64,000 nucleotides of DNA from Phocaeicola massiliensis B84634 = Timone 84634 = DSM 17679 = JCM 13223 (lineage in GTDB: Bacteria; Bacteroidota; Bacteroidia; Bacteroidales; Bacteroidaceae), in assembly GCF_000382445.1 (NCBI RefSeq), contig NZ_KB905472.1, positions 2,404,602 to 2,468,601 of the forward strand. Reading direction: 5' to 3'. Positions within the stretch are counted from its first letter, which is position 1. Each line of letters begins with the position of its first letter. Shown in pieces: positions 37,613-44,961 of the stretch. The notes below the pieces were generated by a model. The model was not told the DNA's origin, made no database searches, and saw only the letters and a list, made by a program, of their open reading frames with translations. The translations under genes and the position numbers were made by a program.

Positions 37613-38074
37613 TTATTTAGTATTTTCTTCTATTAAATTATTTAGTCCAACAAGATCTGGAGCCTGAAATTCAATATGAGTTATTAATCCCTGATTTAAA
37701 TGAATAATAGAAGGATAAATAAACTTCTCATAAAAAAAGGGAGGAGTGAATTTATTCAAAGAATCAATGAATACATTTGGACTATAAAAGATGCTATCTC
37801 CTATTTTTTGTTTCAAAATTTTTTTTGAAACTATTTTAGTTAAAATGAATTTAACAGAATCTAATTCTGAATAGTACATTTTTAGAAAACCTTCGCTTTC
37901 ACTTATACATCCAGCACATCCCTGATTGGGTATAATTACAATTGCTTTAAATGAGCACATAGTATTTTTAAAGTTCTCAGATAATGTATTCTGCATAAAA
38001 TCTTTATAATTATCACTACCGCATGATATTAACAAAATGGGAATAACCAACAAAATTATTAGATTCCTTTTCAT
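37613..38074 (-). CDS. Thioredoxin-like CxxC lipoprotein
   Basis: A 153-residue lipoprotein with lipobox ILISC (Cys18). It carries IIPNQGCAGCISESEGF, a CxxC at the place of a thioredoxin-like active site following a beta strand, and later FIYPSIIHLNQG with a possible cis-Pro. The size is small for a full thioredoxin fold but the order is right. Its start overlaps the propeller gene stop by 4 bp (ATGA). It probably handles thiols in the periplasm or on the cell surface; the partner may be the Cys-rich peptide nearby (inference). The DNA is very AT-rich. Confidence 0.65.
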   Translation of the reverse strand: MKRNLIILLVIPILLISCGSDNYKDFMQNTLSENFKNTMCSFKAIVIIPNQGCAGCISESEGFLKMYYSELDSVKFILTKIVSKKILKQKIGDSIFYSPNVFIDSLNKFTPPFFYEKFIYPSIIHLNQGLITHIEFQAPDLVGLNNLIEENTK

Positions 38075-39225
38075 ATCTTTTTTAGTTTAAAAATGCCAAA
38101 TTTAATTTCATCTTCATTATCATTATGTTCTCTAAGTAATAGTCCTTCTTCTGTTACAAGAAAAGCATTTGATGATAATCTGTATTTGAAATCAACTAAT
38201 GTTTCTCCTATTCTATTCATATTTTTATCAAAAATAATAATGGACAAGGGTTTTTCCCATGGTTTTCTTTTGATTTGGGGATTAATCCATGGATGTTTAA
38301 CAAATCTATAATACACATTACGATATTTGTCATATACAATTGTAGAGTAAAAGTAAGATTCCAAATAGTGTAAAATACGTTTTTCTTTTGGCATCGGGAA
38401 GGCACTAGGGTGGTCTATGGATTTTATGACATCCGCATATTTACTTCCTCCAGGTTTAGATTCTGTTTTATTTAAATCTGTTAAGTATATGTTATGGTCA
38501 TTAGGAAAACTCAGTATAAATCTTTTGATAGAATCGTTATAACACCAAAACAGTTCTCTATAATAAACTTCACCCCAATTGCCTCGTCTGTAAGACTCTG
38601 GATAACCAAGTTTTAGATTAGAACTTTTTGTTTTCATATCATAGATAATTGATAAAGGTAATTTTATGCTATCTTCTCGGATAAATTCTCCATGAATATA
38701 TCCTGATATATATAATTTATCATTAATTAAATAAAGAGGTCTTCCTGTTCCCAGCCTCATTGTTGGACGATAAATATCAGATGGAACATTTGCTAGTAAA
38801 TCATATGTTTCTTTTATATTGCCATCTCTGTTAAGGAGAAATATTTTATCCACATACATAGAATAAAAATAAATAGAATCTAAAGTTTTAATATGATATC
38901 CTGATGCATATGGATAAACTCCATTGGGTCCTTCTTTTTCTAAATGAATAATTTGATAATTTTCTGGTTTATGATAATTATATAGATAAATAGAATTATT
39001 GTATTCATTATAAAATGTGAAAAGGATAGAGTCGGAATGAGGTTTGTGGTATATTTGCATACACTCATTTAAGGGTTGAGATTCCGCATCTAATGGGAAG
39101 CTAATACTATCTATAAGTGTTAGTTTGTAGGTTTCATGAAATTCCTTATTTGTGTTGATGTTTTCCACAACACTGTTGCATGCAGACAAGGTAATAATAA
39201 TAATGTAACAAATAATATTTCTCAT
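38071..39225 (-). CDS. 6-bladed beta-propeller lipoprotein (TolB-like)
   Basis: A 384-residue lipoprotein, lipobox LSAC (Cys16). Repeated beta motifs with aromatic and DxxG-like turns (SIYLYNYHKPENYQIIHLEKE, NRDGNIKETYDLLANVP, ILSFPNDHNIYLTDLN, IIFDKNMNRIGETLVDF) point to the 6-bladed propeller family common in Bacteroidota. Such proteins often sit beside NVEALA-type peptides; their binding partner is unknown. It follows the Cys-rich peptide gene after a hairpin, and is coupled to the CxxC lipoprotein gene. A second propeller lipoprotein lies at 43813-44853. Confidence 0.75.
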   Translation of the reverse strand: MRNIICYIIIITLSACNSVVENINTNKEFHETYKLTLIDSISFPLDAESQPLNECMQIYHKPHSDSILFTFYNEYNNSIYLYNYHKPENYQIIHLEKEGPNGVYPYASGYHIKTLDSIYFYSMYVDKIFLLNRDGNIKETYDLLANVPSDIYRPTMRLGTGRPLYLINDKLYISGYIHGEFIREDSIKLPLSIIYDMKTKSSNLKLGYPESYRRGNWGEVYYRELFWCYNDSIKRFILSFPNDHNIYLTDLNKTESKPGGSKYADVIKSIDHPSAFPMPKEKRILHYLESYFYSTIVYDKYRNVYYRFVKHPWINPQIKRKPWEKPLSIIIFDKNMNRIGETLVDFKYRLSSNAFLVTEEGLLLREHNDNEDEIKFGIFKLKKI

Positions 39226-39241
39226 TTTTTTTAATTTAGAA

Positions 39242-39264
39242 AGAGAGCGGCAATACCGCTCTCT
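39242..39264 (-). terminator. Intercistronic hairpin after the Cys-rich peptide gene
   Basis: Perfect 9-bp stem AGAGAGCGG/CCGCTCTCT with a 5-nt loop, between the peptide stop and the propeller start. It has only a short T run (CTCTTTCTAAATT), so partial termination or mRNA end protection is more likely than full termination. Confidence 0.6.
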
Positions 39265-39281
39265 AATTTAAACACTAATGA

Positions 39282-39524
39282 TTAACGATAACAATCATGC
39301 CAAAAAGTAGATTGATCGCATCTTGTAACTCCATCATTTTCAACACAATCACCATTGTTCTTGCTCGGTATGTTTTCACACGCGGCATTGGCAGAAGTCA
39401 TAGACTCCAAATCGGTTATAGACAGACATCCTTTGTTCGCTAACACTGTCTGTATATTTGTTATACAAACATAAGCGAAAGCTAGTGCAGCTGGCACTTT
39501 GAAAAATAAACTTCTTTTTTTCAT
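39282..39524 (-). CDS. Exported Cys-rich peptide with NVEALA-like motif
   Basis: An 80-residue peptide. A basic start and hydrophobic core (about 8-29) form a signal sequence; cleavage is likely near VLAN-KG. The segment SITDLESMTSANA (35-47) echoes the NVEALA motif ([N/D]-[I/L]-E-[A/S]-[L/M]-[A/T]). The rest is hydrophilic with Cys33, Cys49, Cys60, Cys69 and Cys78 spread through it. It is directly downstream of a radical SAM/SPASM gene (34-bp gap), the arrangement of a peptide natural product and its maturase, but the Sec-type signal is unusual for that. Function unknown. Confidence 0.7.
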   Translation of the reverse strand: MKKRSLFFKVPAALAFAYVCITNIQTVLANKGCLSITDLESMTSANAACENIPSKNNGDCVENDGVTRCDQSTFWHDCYR

Positions 39525-39558
39525 CGTTCTTGTTTTTTAATTAATAATATATCAATAA

Positions 39559-40572
39559 TTATTGACTTGTGCGCTTGTGTGCAAGGCAACCTCCGGTACA
39601 ATAAGTATCAAAGAACTGACAATCTATACATTTATTCTTTAAATTGAATATTTTTTTGTTCAGATTTGCTATCTTTAATAAATTATTTAGCCTTATAAAT
39701 GATATAGTTTTATCGTTTATGAATATAGGAGTAATTACCTCTTGAAATTGATTGCAATGCAATAAATTGAATTTTGAATCAACTAATCCAAAATCAGTGC
39801 CTCGGCATGTAGCTTTGTAATAACTTAAATTGTATTTGTTCATTAAATTAATAGATTCTTCTTCCCAAAAGCATAAGGGAATTGTATGATCAAATGATAG
39901 ATGGTTAGGGTATTTACTCAATATAAAAGAGATAATTTCCCTAAATTTTCGATTAATATCTTCTTTCTTTATGAAAATTTGCTCAATACAATTTAAAGTA
40001 ATTTGAAAATAGTACTGTTGTATTCTTTTTTTTGATAATTCTTGTTGCGTATGTTGTATCTCATTTTTTAGTTTTTGTATATCTGTATTTCCATCAATAA
40101 CGATTTCAAAGATTCTAGCGAAATTTGATGAAGGAAGATACTTATTAGAATCAAACTGTCTGTTGATAAACAAGAAATTATATATTATCGCATCTGTATT
40201 TCTTGGAGTTATTTTAGTTATTTCTGCATTCAAACCATTGGTAAATAGTGCTACAGAATCGAATTTTTGCTGAGATAAATTATATAATGTTAGAAAATCA
40301 GGATGAACTGTTGGTTCACCTCCCATTATCTTTAGATTTTTAATGCCATTGCTTGCAAAGTAATTAAATAACATTTCAGCCTTAGCTGTATCCATATGTC
40401 TATCTTCTCTAATTCCTTTATTAAAACAATGATTGCAGTTTGCATTACATGATTCTGTTAAATATATACGTATAGAATTAATTAAACCATTATTTTGATT
40501 CACGGTTTGTAACTTCTCTTTTAATATTTTGAAGTCGTCAAATGACTTGATTATATTTTTAATTAATCTCAT
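39559..40572 (-). CDS. Radical SAM/SPASM protein, candidate peptide maturase
   Basis: A 337-residue radical SAM enzyme. The SAM cluster motif is CNANCNHC (Cys42, Cys46, Cys49), followed by the MGGEPTVHPDF segment (GGEP, 84-87). A SPASM-like C-terminus is present: ATCRGTDFGLVDSKFNLLHC and then Cys315, Cys318, Cys325 and Cys329 (CIDCQFFDTYCTGGC), which would bind auxiliary Fe-S clusters. This class commonly modifies ribosomal peptides (thioether, C-C links, epimers). There is no obvious N-terminal RRE domain. It lies between the DUF1573 lipoprotein gene (6 bp upstream) and the Cys-rich peptide gene. Substrate assignment is inference. Confidence 0.82.
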   Translation of the reverse strand: MRLIKNIIKSFDDFKILKEKLQTVNQNNGLINSIRIYLTESCNANCNHCFNKGIREDRHMDTAKAEMLFNYFASNGIKNLKIMGGEPTVHPDFLTLYNLSQQKFDSVALFTNGLNAEITKITPRNTDAIIYNFLFINRQFDSNKYLPSSNFARIFEIVIDGNTDIQKLKNEIQHTQQELSKKRIQQYYFQITLNCIEQIFIKKEDINRKFREIISFILSKYPNHLSFDHTIPLCFWEEESINLMNKYNLSYYKATCRGTDFGLVDSKFNLLHCNQFQEVITPIFINDKTISFIRLNNLLKIANLNKKIFNLKNKCIDCQFFDTYCTGGCLAHKRTSQ

Positions 40573-40578
40573 AGCGAA

Positions 40579-40974
40579 TTATTTTTTAATTACTGTACCT
40601 TGTATTCTAAATAAAATAGGAGACTGCTTTGAATTACAAGTTATCTTTATATTTTTATTAAAATATCCTATTTCAAAACGTCTTATTTTTAGCCTTATTT
40701 TCGTTTCTTTATTAGGGCTTATTGGTTGCTTCTCCCATGAAGCAACAGTACAACCGCAAGACGATTCGATGTTATAAATTATCAAAGGTTCATTTCCTGC
40801 ATTTTTCAGGTTAATAAAAGTATCTTTGGAAGCCCCTAGATGCATTTCTTCTATTTGAATTATAGAGTCTAAATAATCAACATAGGTTCTTCTATCCTTC
40901 AAGCCATTTGTCTTATTTTGGGGAACGCATGCATGAATGATTAGCATTAATATGACATATAATAGTTGCTTCAT
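40579..40974 (-). CDS. DUF1573 lipoprotein
   Basis: A 131-residue lipoprotein with lipobox IHAC (Cys16) and one DUF1573 immunoglobulin-like domain: SSCGCTVASWEKQPISPN, KIRLKIRRFEIGYFNKNI and ITCNSKQSPILFRIQG. The CGC motif is the family hallmark. Such domains are frequent next to thioredoxin-like proteins in Bacteroidota; their role is unclear. It ends 6 bp before the radical SAM gene, so they are probably translated from one mRNA. The larger neighbour at 41049-41912 has the same domain at its C-terminus. Confidence 0.82.
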   Translation of the reverse strand: MKQLLYVILMLIIHACVPQNKTNGLKDRRTYVDYLDSIIQIEEMHLGASKDTFINLKNAGNEPLIIYNIESSCGCTVASWEKQPISPNKETKIRLKIRRFEIGYFNKNIKITCNSKQSPILFRIQGTVIKK

Positions 40975-41048
40975 AACAATGTGTTAATAGTTTGCTTTTT
41001 AGATTTAGCTAATTAGACCGTAATATTGAATATATACCTTATCATTAT

Positions 41049-41912
41049 TTATTTTGCATTTCCTGCTATCATTAACCGAAGCGGGGATGCCTTTGTGTTG
41101 CAATACACGGTTATCATCTTATTGAAATGACCTTTTTCTTCTGCCTCATACGTCACTGTCAGTTCCAATGGCGCGCCGGGACGGACAGGTTCCTTGCTGT
41201 AACTCACCTTGGTGCAGCCGCAAGATGTAGTGACATCCTGAATGACCAGCAGATTGTTGCCTTCATTGGTCAATACAAACTTGTATTCCTGCTTTTCCGA
41301 TTGTGGGAAAGTCCCGAAATCCATATTGGCCGTATTGACGGAAACGTCTGTCATGGCAACTGACGAAGAAGGCATTTTGCCATTGGTCAATCTCTGCAGA
41401 TAGAGCTCTTTCACCTTCGGGTTATGAACCGGGTTGCCTATCGCTATCACTTTATTTTCCCGGTTTAATAAAAAAGATTGAAATGTCATTTCACCGGGAA
41501 AACGGTTTAATGCATTAAAATCGTCCTTTTCATCGAAACAAACCGGATAAGTGAAGGCATCCCTCCGGGTAATGTAACGCAACTCTTTTACATCCTTGGG
41601 GTGGAAATAGAACACAAAGGGCACTTTCCCCTGAGCCAATGAATCTACTTCGTGCATGAATTCCTTCCAACGAGGTAATTGCAACTTGCAACTGGTGCAA
41701 CCTACAGAGTCTATATAAGTAATTATCTTATACTCAGCATCTGCGAAAGAAAAATCAACCGTGTCTTTCCCTTGAATGGTGAAAACTGAATGGGAAGGAA
41801 AGGAAATCTCTTTCCCATCCCATTCCCTCACCAAACGAGCGATTTTCTCTTTCGCTGATTCCTTGCAAGAACATAGTAAACAGAGAAAAAACAGTAAATA
41901 AATGTGTTTCAT
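41049..41912 (-). CDS. Thioredoxin-like lipoprotein with C-terminal DUF1573 domain
   Basis: A 287-residue lipoprotein, lipobox LCSC (Cys16). Domain one (about 35-185) is thioredoxin-like: IITYIDSVGCTSCKLQLPRW with CxxC, VPFVFYFHPKDV and SFLLNRENKVIAIGNP. Domain two (about 195-287) is DUF1573 with TTSCGCTKVSYSKEPVRPG. So one protein fuses a redox domain and the domain found alone in the neighbour. It starts 3 bp after the NVEALA-peptide gene. A truncated copy of its N-terminus lies at 19891-20076. Confidence 0.85.
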   Translation of the reverse strand: MKHIYLLFFLCLLCSCKESAKEKIARLVREWDGKEISFPSHSVFTIQGKDTVDFSFADAEYKIITYIDSVGCTSCKLQLPRWKEFMHEVDSLAQGKVPFVFYFHPKDVKELRYITRRDAFTYPVCFDEKDDFNALNRFPGEMTFQSFLLNRENKVIAIGNPVHNPKVKELYLQRLTNGKMPSSSVAMTDVSVNTANMDFGTFPQSEKQEYKFVLTNEGNNLLVIQDVTTSCGCTKVSYSKEPVRPGAPLELTVTYEAEEKGHFNKMITVYCNTKASPLRLMIAGNAK

Positions 41913-41915
41913 GTG

Positions 41916-42140
41916 CTATTCTAAACCATAAAATCTGATTACTGCTTCTACTTTGATACCAATAGGGCAATCTACTGTTCCTTCTCCTATGCATTTTATA
42001 CCATTTTCCTGTTCTCCATTTGCCAATGCTTCTATATTATCTAATAGTAAATCATTAGTATTATTATTAGAATAGGAAGAACCTATAAAACTCATTACTG
42101 TTGCTACAACAATAAATGAAAAAATCATTTTCTTTTTCAT
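41916..42140 (-). CDS. NVEALA-type exported peptide
   Basis: A 74-residue peptide: signal-like N-terminus (MKKKMIFSFIVVATVMSFIG), Asn-rich spacer, then LLLDNIEALANGEQENG, which matches the NVEALA motif of a Bacteroidota small-protein family. The tail holds Cys50 and Cys58 (KCIGEGTVDCPIG). It is the first gene of the minus-strand cluster and its stop lies 3 bp before the redox lipoprotein start, so the pair is coupled. Start ATG has a GATAGAAAGT stretch before it. Family function is not known. Confidence 0.8.
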   Translation of the reverse strand: MKKKMIFSFIVVATVMSFIGSSYSNNNTNDLLLDNIEALANGEQENGIKCIGEGTVDCPIGIKVEAVIRFYGLE

Positions 42141-42164
42141 ACTTTCTATCTTATTAGTTAGAGG

Positions 42165-42172
42165 TAAAATTA
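42165..42172 (-). promoter_or_regulatory. Possible -7 box of the peptide cluster promoter
   Basis: TAATTTTA on the minus strand, one base off TAnnTTTG, 24 nt before the NVEALA-peptide start. A weak TTTA lies 18 bp upstream. The phased hexamer array starts just beyond, where an activator would bind. Confidence 0.35.
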
Positions 42173-42204
42173 GGTTTTTATTTTTAAATTTAAAGCATAG
42201 AATA

Positions 42205-42265
42205 CCTCACATTTACCTTACGAAAGCCTTATATTTATCTTGCCGAAACCTTATGGAAACCTCAC
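42205..42265. promoter_or_regulatory. Six phased CCTYAY hexamers, candidate operator array
   Basis: CCTCAC 42205, CCTTAC 42216, CCTTAT 42227, TCTTGC 42238 (degenerate), CCTTAT 42249, CCTCAC 42260: each exactly 11 bp from the next, so on one DNA face. Direct repeats with 11-bp period are the binding pattern of OmpR/PhoB-type winged-helix proteins, and the divergent gene at 42361 encodes one. It lies between the two divergent promoters. Confidence 0.75.
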
Positions 42266-42341
42266 CGATGCTATGAATAGATATATTACATCTACAATCA
42301 TCTCTTTTTTATTATGTTTTTATCCATATTTTTATTTTTGT

Positions 42342-42349
42342 TATCTTTG
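42342..42349 (+). promoter_or_regulatory. Putative -7 box of the winged-helix regulator gene
   Basis: TATCTTTG matches TAnnTTTG, only 11 nt before the ATG at 42361. If used, the mRNA leader would be very short or absent. Confidence 0.5.
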
Positions 42350-42360
42350 CAGAAAAAAGT

Positions 42361-43479
42361 ATGGCTGCAAGATTCAAAAGTACAATTGGATTAATTATTC
42401 TAATCGTGATTGGAATAATTGGCATTTTCTATTTTTTAGTTCCGTCTGCAGAAGAGGATATCCACATGTTGGCTGAACGCGTTTTGCAAGAAACTATAAT
42501 AGAGGATTATCATGTCAGAAGCAATACGAAATCAATCTATTCTCGACCAGGAGGAAGGAAGATTAAAAATTATCAAATAGAGACAGAAAAAGGAATAGAG
42601 ACTTTTTCTTTTAAAGATAGTATAGATGAACATAGGGCTAATCAATTAGTGACCCAATACCTCTTGGCGGAGTACTCTCCTATAAATCCGGATACGTTTA
42701 TGGCTATCTTTAATGAAAAGATGAAAAAGAATGGCATAACGGATTCAATGGGAATTATTTATCGATATAAGGGACAGACCCAGTATAGTAATAATGATTC
42801 TCTTTCTCCCCGAACGGCATATTGCACAACGATACAATTTCTGGATGCAAGAGAAACTGTCAGTGTGCAGGCATGGGTGAATTACAATATTTGGACAATA
42901 ATAAAATATATACCCCTATTGATTATATTCTATGTAGTTTGTGTATTAGGATTAGGGGCCTTATTAATACTCATATATACCTACTATAAGAACAAGAAAT
43001 TTAATGCAAAAGATAATTTTATTGCTGCCGAAGTTAAAGCGTCGGAGAGTGAAGGAGAAGCGGCAGAAGGGAATATTCGATTGGAAGATATAATTTTGGA
43101 TACGAATAAGACAAAAGCATATATGGGCTCAAAAGAGTTGGATATTTCCAAGCAAGCTTTTCAACTGTTACTGCTTTTTCAGAAAGGAACTGAACATTTT
43201 GTTTCTAGGGACGAAATAAAAAAAGGACTGTGGACAAATGAGTACGAGACATTGGGCGAAATGAATTTGGATAGAAGAGTTGACTCAAGTATTAATAGGT
43301 TAAGGAAAGTATTACAAGATTATCCGCAATATAAAATAAAAAGAATAAGAGGTGCCGGCTATCAATTGGTTGTCAATTCCAATCTATGTAAAAACGGTTC
43401 CGTTGGTCAAGTTGACCATTATAAGATTATTGTTGAGAAAATTTTGAATAGGCTTAGAAACTGCTTCAAATGTTTGTAG
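42361..43479 (+). CDS. Membrane-anchored winged-helix transcriptional regulator
   Basis: A 372-residue protein with TM1 (about 9-27), a periplasmic domain of about 150 residues, TM2 (about 178-209), then a cytoplasmic OmpR/PhoB-type winged helix (about 238-338: ISKQAFQLLLLFQKG, SSINRLRKVLQDYPQYKIKR, IRGAGYQLVV). The order (sensor outside, DNA-binding domain at the C-terminus inside) resembles ToxR/CadC reversed in topology and needs no kinase. It is divergent from the peptide cluster, with phased repeats between. The last 34 residues (NSNLCKNG to FKCL) extend beyond the usual domain end and may come from a rearrangement at the 3' end. Confidence 0.8.
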   Translation: MAARFKSTIGLIILIVIGIIGIFYFLVPSAEEDIHMLAERVLQETIIEDYHVRSNTKSIYSRPGGRKIKNYQIETEKGIETFSFKDSIDEHRANQLVTQYLLAEYSPINPDTFMAIFNEKMKKNGITDSMGIIYRYKGQTQYSNNDSLSPRTAYCTTIQFLDARETVSVQAWVNYNIWTIIKYIPLLIIFYVVCVLGLGALLILIYTYYKNKKFNAKDNFIAAEVKASESEGEAAEGNIRLEDIILDTNKTKAYMGSKELDISKQAFQLLLLFQKGTEHFVSRDEIKKGLWTNEYETLGEMNLDRRVDSSINRLRKVLQDYPQYKIKRIRGAGYQLVVNSNLCKNGSVGQVDHYKIIVEKILNRLRNCFKCL

Positions 43480-43662
43480 CGTGTGTTCCCATACAAACAT
43501 CTTATTTAAACGATGGGTAGCCATCGACTTTATATAAGCATCCGGCTTCTTTGCTTTGAAATAATACCAAGCGAAGAAACGGTGGCCGGTTTCCAATGGT
43601 ATATAACTCAAGGAGTCAACCTCCTTTTGACTAAAGTTGATATCGAGTTTTCTATTTTATGA

Positions 43663-43812
43663 AAATACAATGTGTATTTTATCGGATGCTTACCACACAT
43701 CAAGCACATCCGTGAAGCTTTAAGAAATTCTCCTTACGACATTGCGACAGTAAGAGGCAAGGGTTTTAAACTGTTCTTAAAACCCATCGACTCCAAAGCA
43801 ACCCAACCATAG
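43663..43812 (+). pseudogene. Remnant of a second winged-helix regulator C-terminus
   Basis: An open frame of 49 codons without its own start, ending at TAG 43810-43812. It reads LPHIKHIREALRNSPYDIAT and then VRGKGFKLFLKP, the recognition helix and wing of an OmpR-type output domain. It follows the intact regulator gene in the same direction. The 43480-43662 stretch between shows no convincing gene; a minus-strand frame (43384-43611) overlaps the regulator end and is unassigned. Confidence 0.6.
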
Positions 43813-44853
43813 CTAATCAAATATATACTTCACTATCTGAGTATCCGTATTTACATCCGTTGCCCATAAACAATGGCCGGCTTCGTCTACATAGATACCC
43901 GTAACCGGACGGTCCAGCATGTATTCCTTACGCAGCTTTCCATCAAAGTCAAACACCCGAAGCTGTTTTGCACCCTGCTTATATTCCTTTTCCTTCATGA
44001 TATCACTAAACTTGCGTCCATCATAAATGGCATAAATATAATGCTCTGTCACTTGAACATCATAATAACACATCCGTCCGGCCGGAATGCCATATCCTTC
44101 TGAAGTGACATGAAACTCCGGTTCACCATCTTCTCCCTTATAGTTGATGTGTCGGCCGTTCTCCATATTATAAATATCAAGCACATCTCCCAATTGAGTT
44201 ACTGTCACCAAAAGTTTCTTATCCGGGCTAAACGAAATAAAGCTACGCCAGCCTTGTGCCACAGCAGGTGCGCTTTCTTTCAATTGTTTCTCGTCAGTTA
44301 TTGGTATACAGTCGGACTTATGCAATAAGTTCCCCGACATGTCTGCCCAACTAAAGCGGTTTTCTCCCGAATAATCGGGAATAACAAAGGAATCCGCACC
44401 CGATAAATCAAAGTCTAAAGGACGCATGAACGCCTTGTCCAACGAAATGTTTTCCTCCAGTTTCGGTTCTTGTCCCGGTGCAATGCCGCCATATCGAAAC
44501 AAACGATTCTTTGAGCCATCCAACACCCATGCTGTATTATCTCCTCCCCAACGAATATTTTCAGCCGAAATCATCTCCTCAGGACCCTCACCCCGTTTAC
44601 CGAAAGATGAAATATACTTAAAGCCGGGATATGTGAAAGCATGATAATAATAATCCACATTATGAAGGTCAAAGACTACGGCTTTATCTCCTTGTACCCT
44701 AATTCGGTATGCATATCGGAACAGGGCTGTATCAACAGGCATCTCTTCTCCCTTTAACTGAACATTCCGGACTTCCTTTTCTTCCTGTTTCTTTTGTCCG
44801 CCACATGAAGTTATTAACACTAGAGCGAACAACAATATAACCACATTCTTCAT
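43813..44853 (-). CDS. 6-bladed beta-propeller lipoprotein (second copy)
   Basis: A 346-residue lipoprotein starting MKNVVILLFALVLITSC (Cys17), preferred over a start eight codons upstream. Propeller-like repeats: KAVVFDLHNVDYYYHAF, YISSFGKRGEGPEEMIS, NTAWVLDGSKNRLFRY, LLVTVTQLGDVLDIYNM, LRVFDFDGKLRKEYML. The FGKRGEGPEE segment is typical of the Bacteroidota 6-bladed (TolB-like, DUF4221-related) families. It abuts the regulator remnant and has a 22-bp-period array about 110-215 bp upstream. It belongs to the same protein class as 38071-39225 but is not closely similar by eye. Function unknown. Confidence 0.78.
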   Translation of the reverse strand: MKNVVILLFALVLITSCGGQKKQEEKEVRNVQLKGEEMPVDTALFRYAYRIRVQGDKAVVFDLHNVDYYYHAFTYPGFKYISSFGKRGEGPEEMISAENIRWGGDNTAWVLDGSKNRLFRYGGIAPGQEPKLEENISLDKAFMRPLDFDLSGADSFVIPDYSGENRFSWADMSGNLLHKSDCIPITDEKQLKESAPAVAQGWRSFISFSPDKKLLVTVTQLGDVLDIYNMENGRHINYKGEDGEPEFHVTSEGYGIPAGRMCYYDVQVTEHYIYAIYDGRKFSDIMKEKEYKQGAKQLRVFDFDGKLRKEYMLDRPVTGIYVDEAGHCLWATDVNTDTQIVKYIFD

Positions 44854-44961
44854 TTCTTTATTTTTTAATTTTATCATCCCTGTACAATATCAAAGACAAC
44901 GACTTTGGTATTCTAAGCCTTTTCGTCCTTTAGATCAAGCCTTTCTGTAAGTTTGTTTATT

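Noticed and set aside
43384-43611. 75-codon minus-strand frame overlapping the regulator 3' end
   Set aside because: Partly antisense to the regulator and not recognisable; kept only as a note because some of it lies outside any gene.
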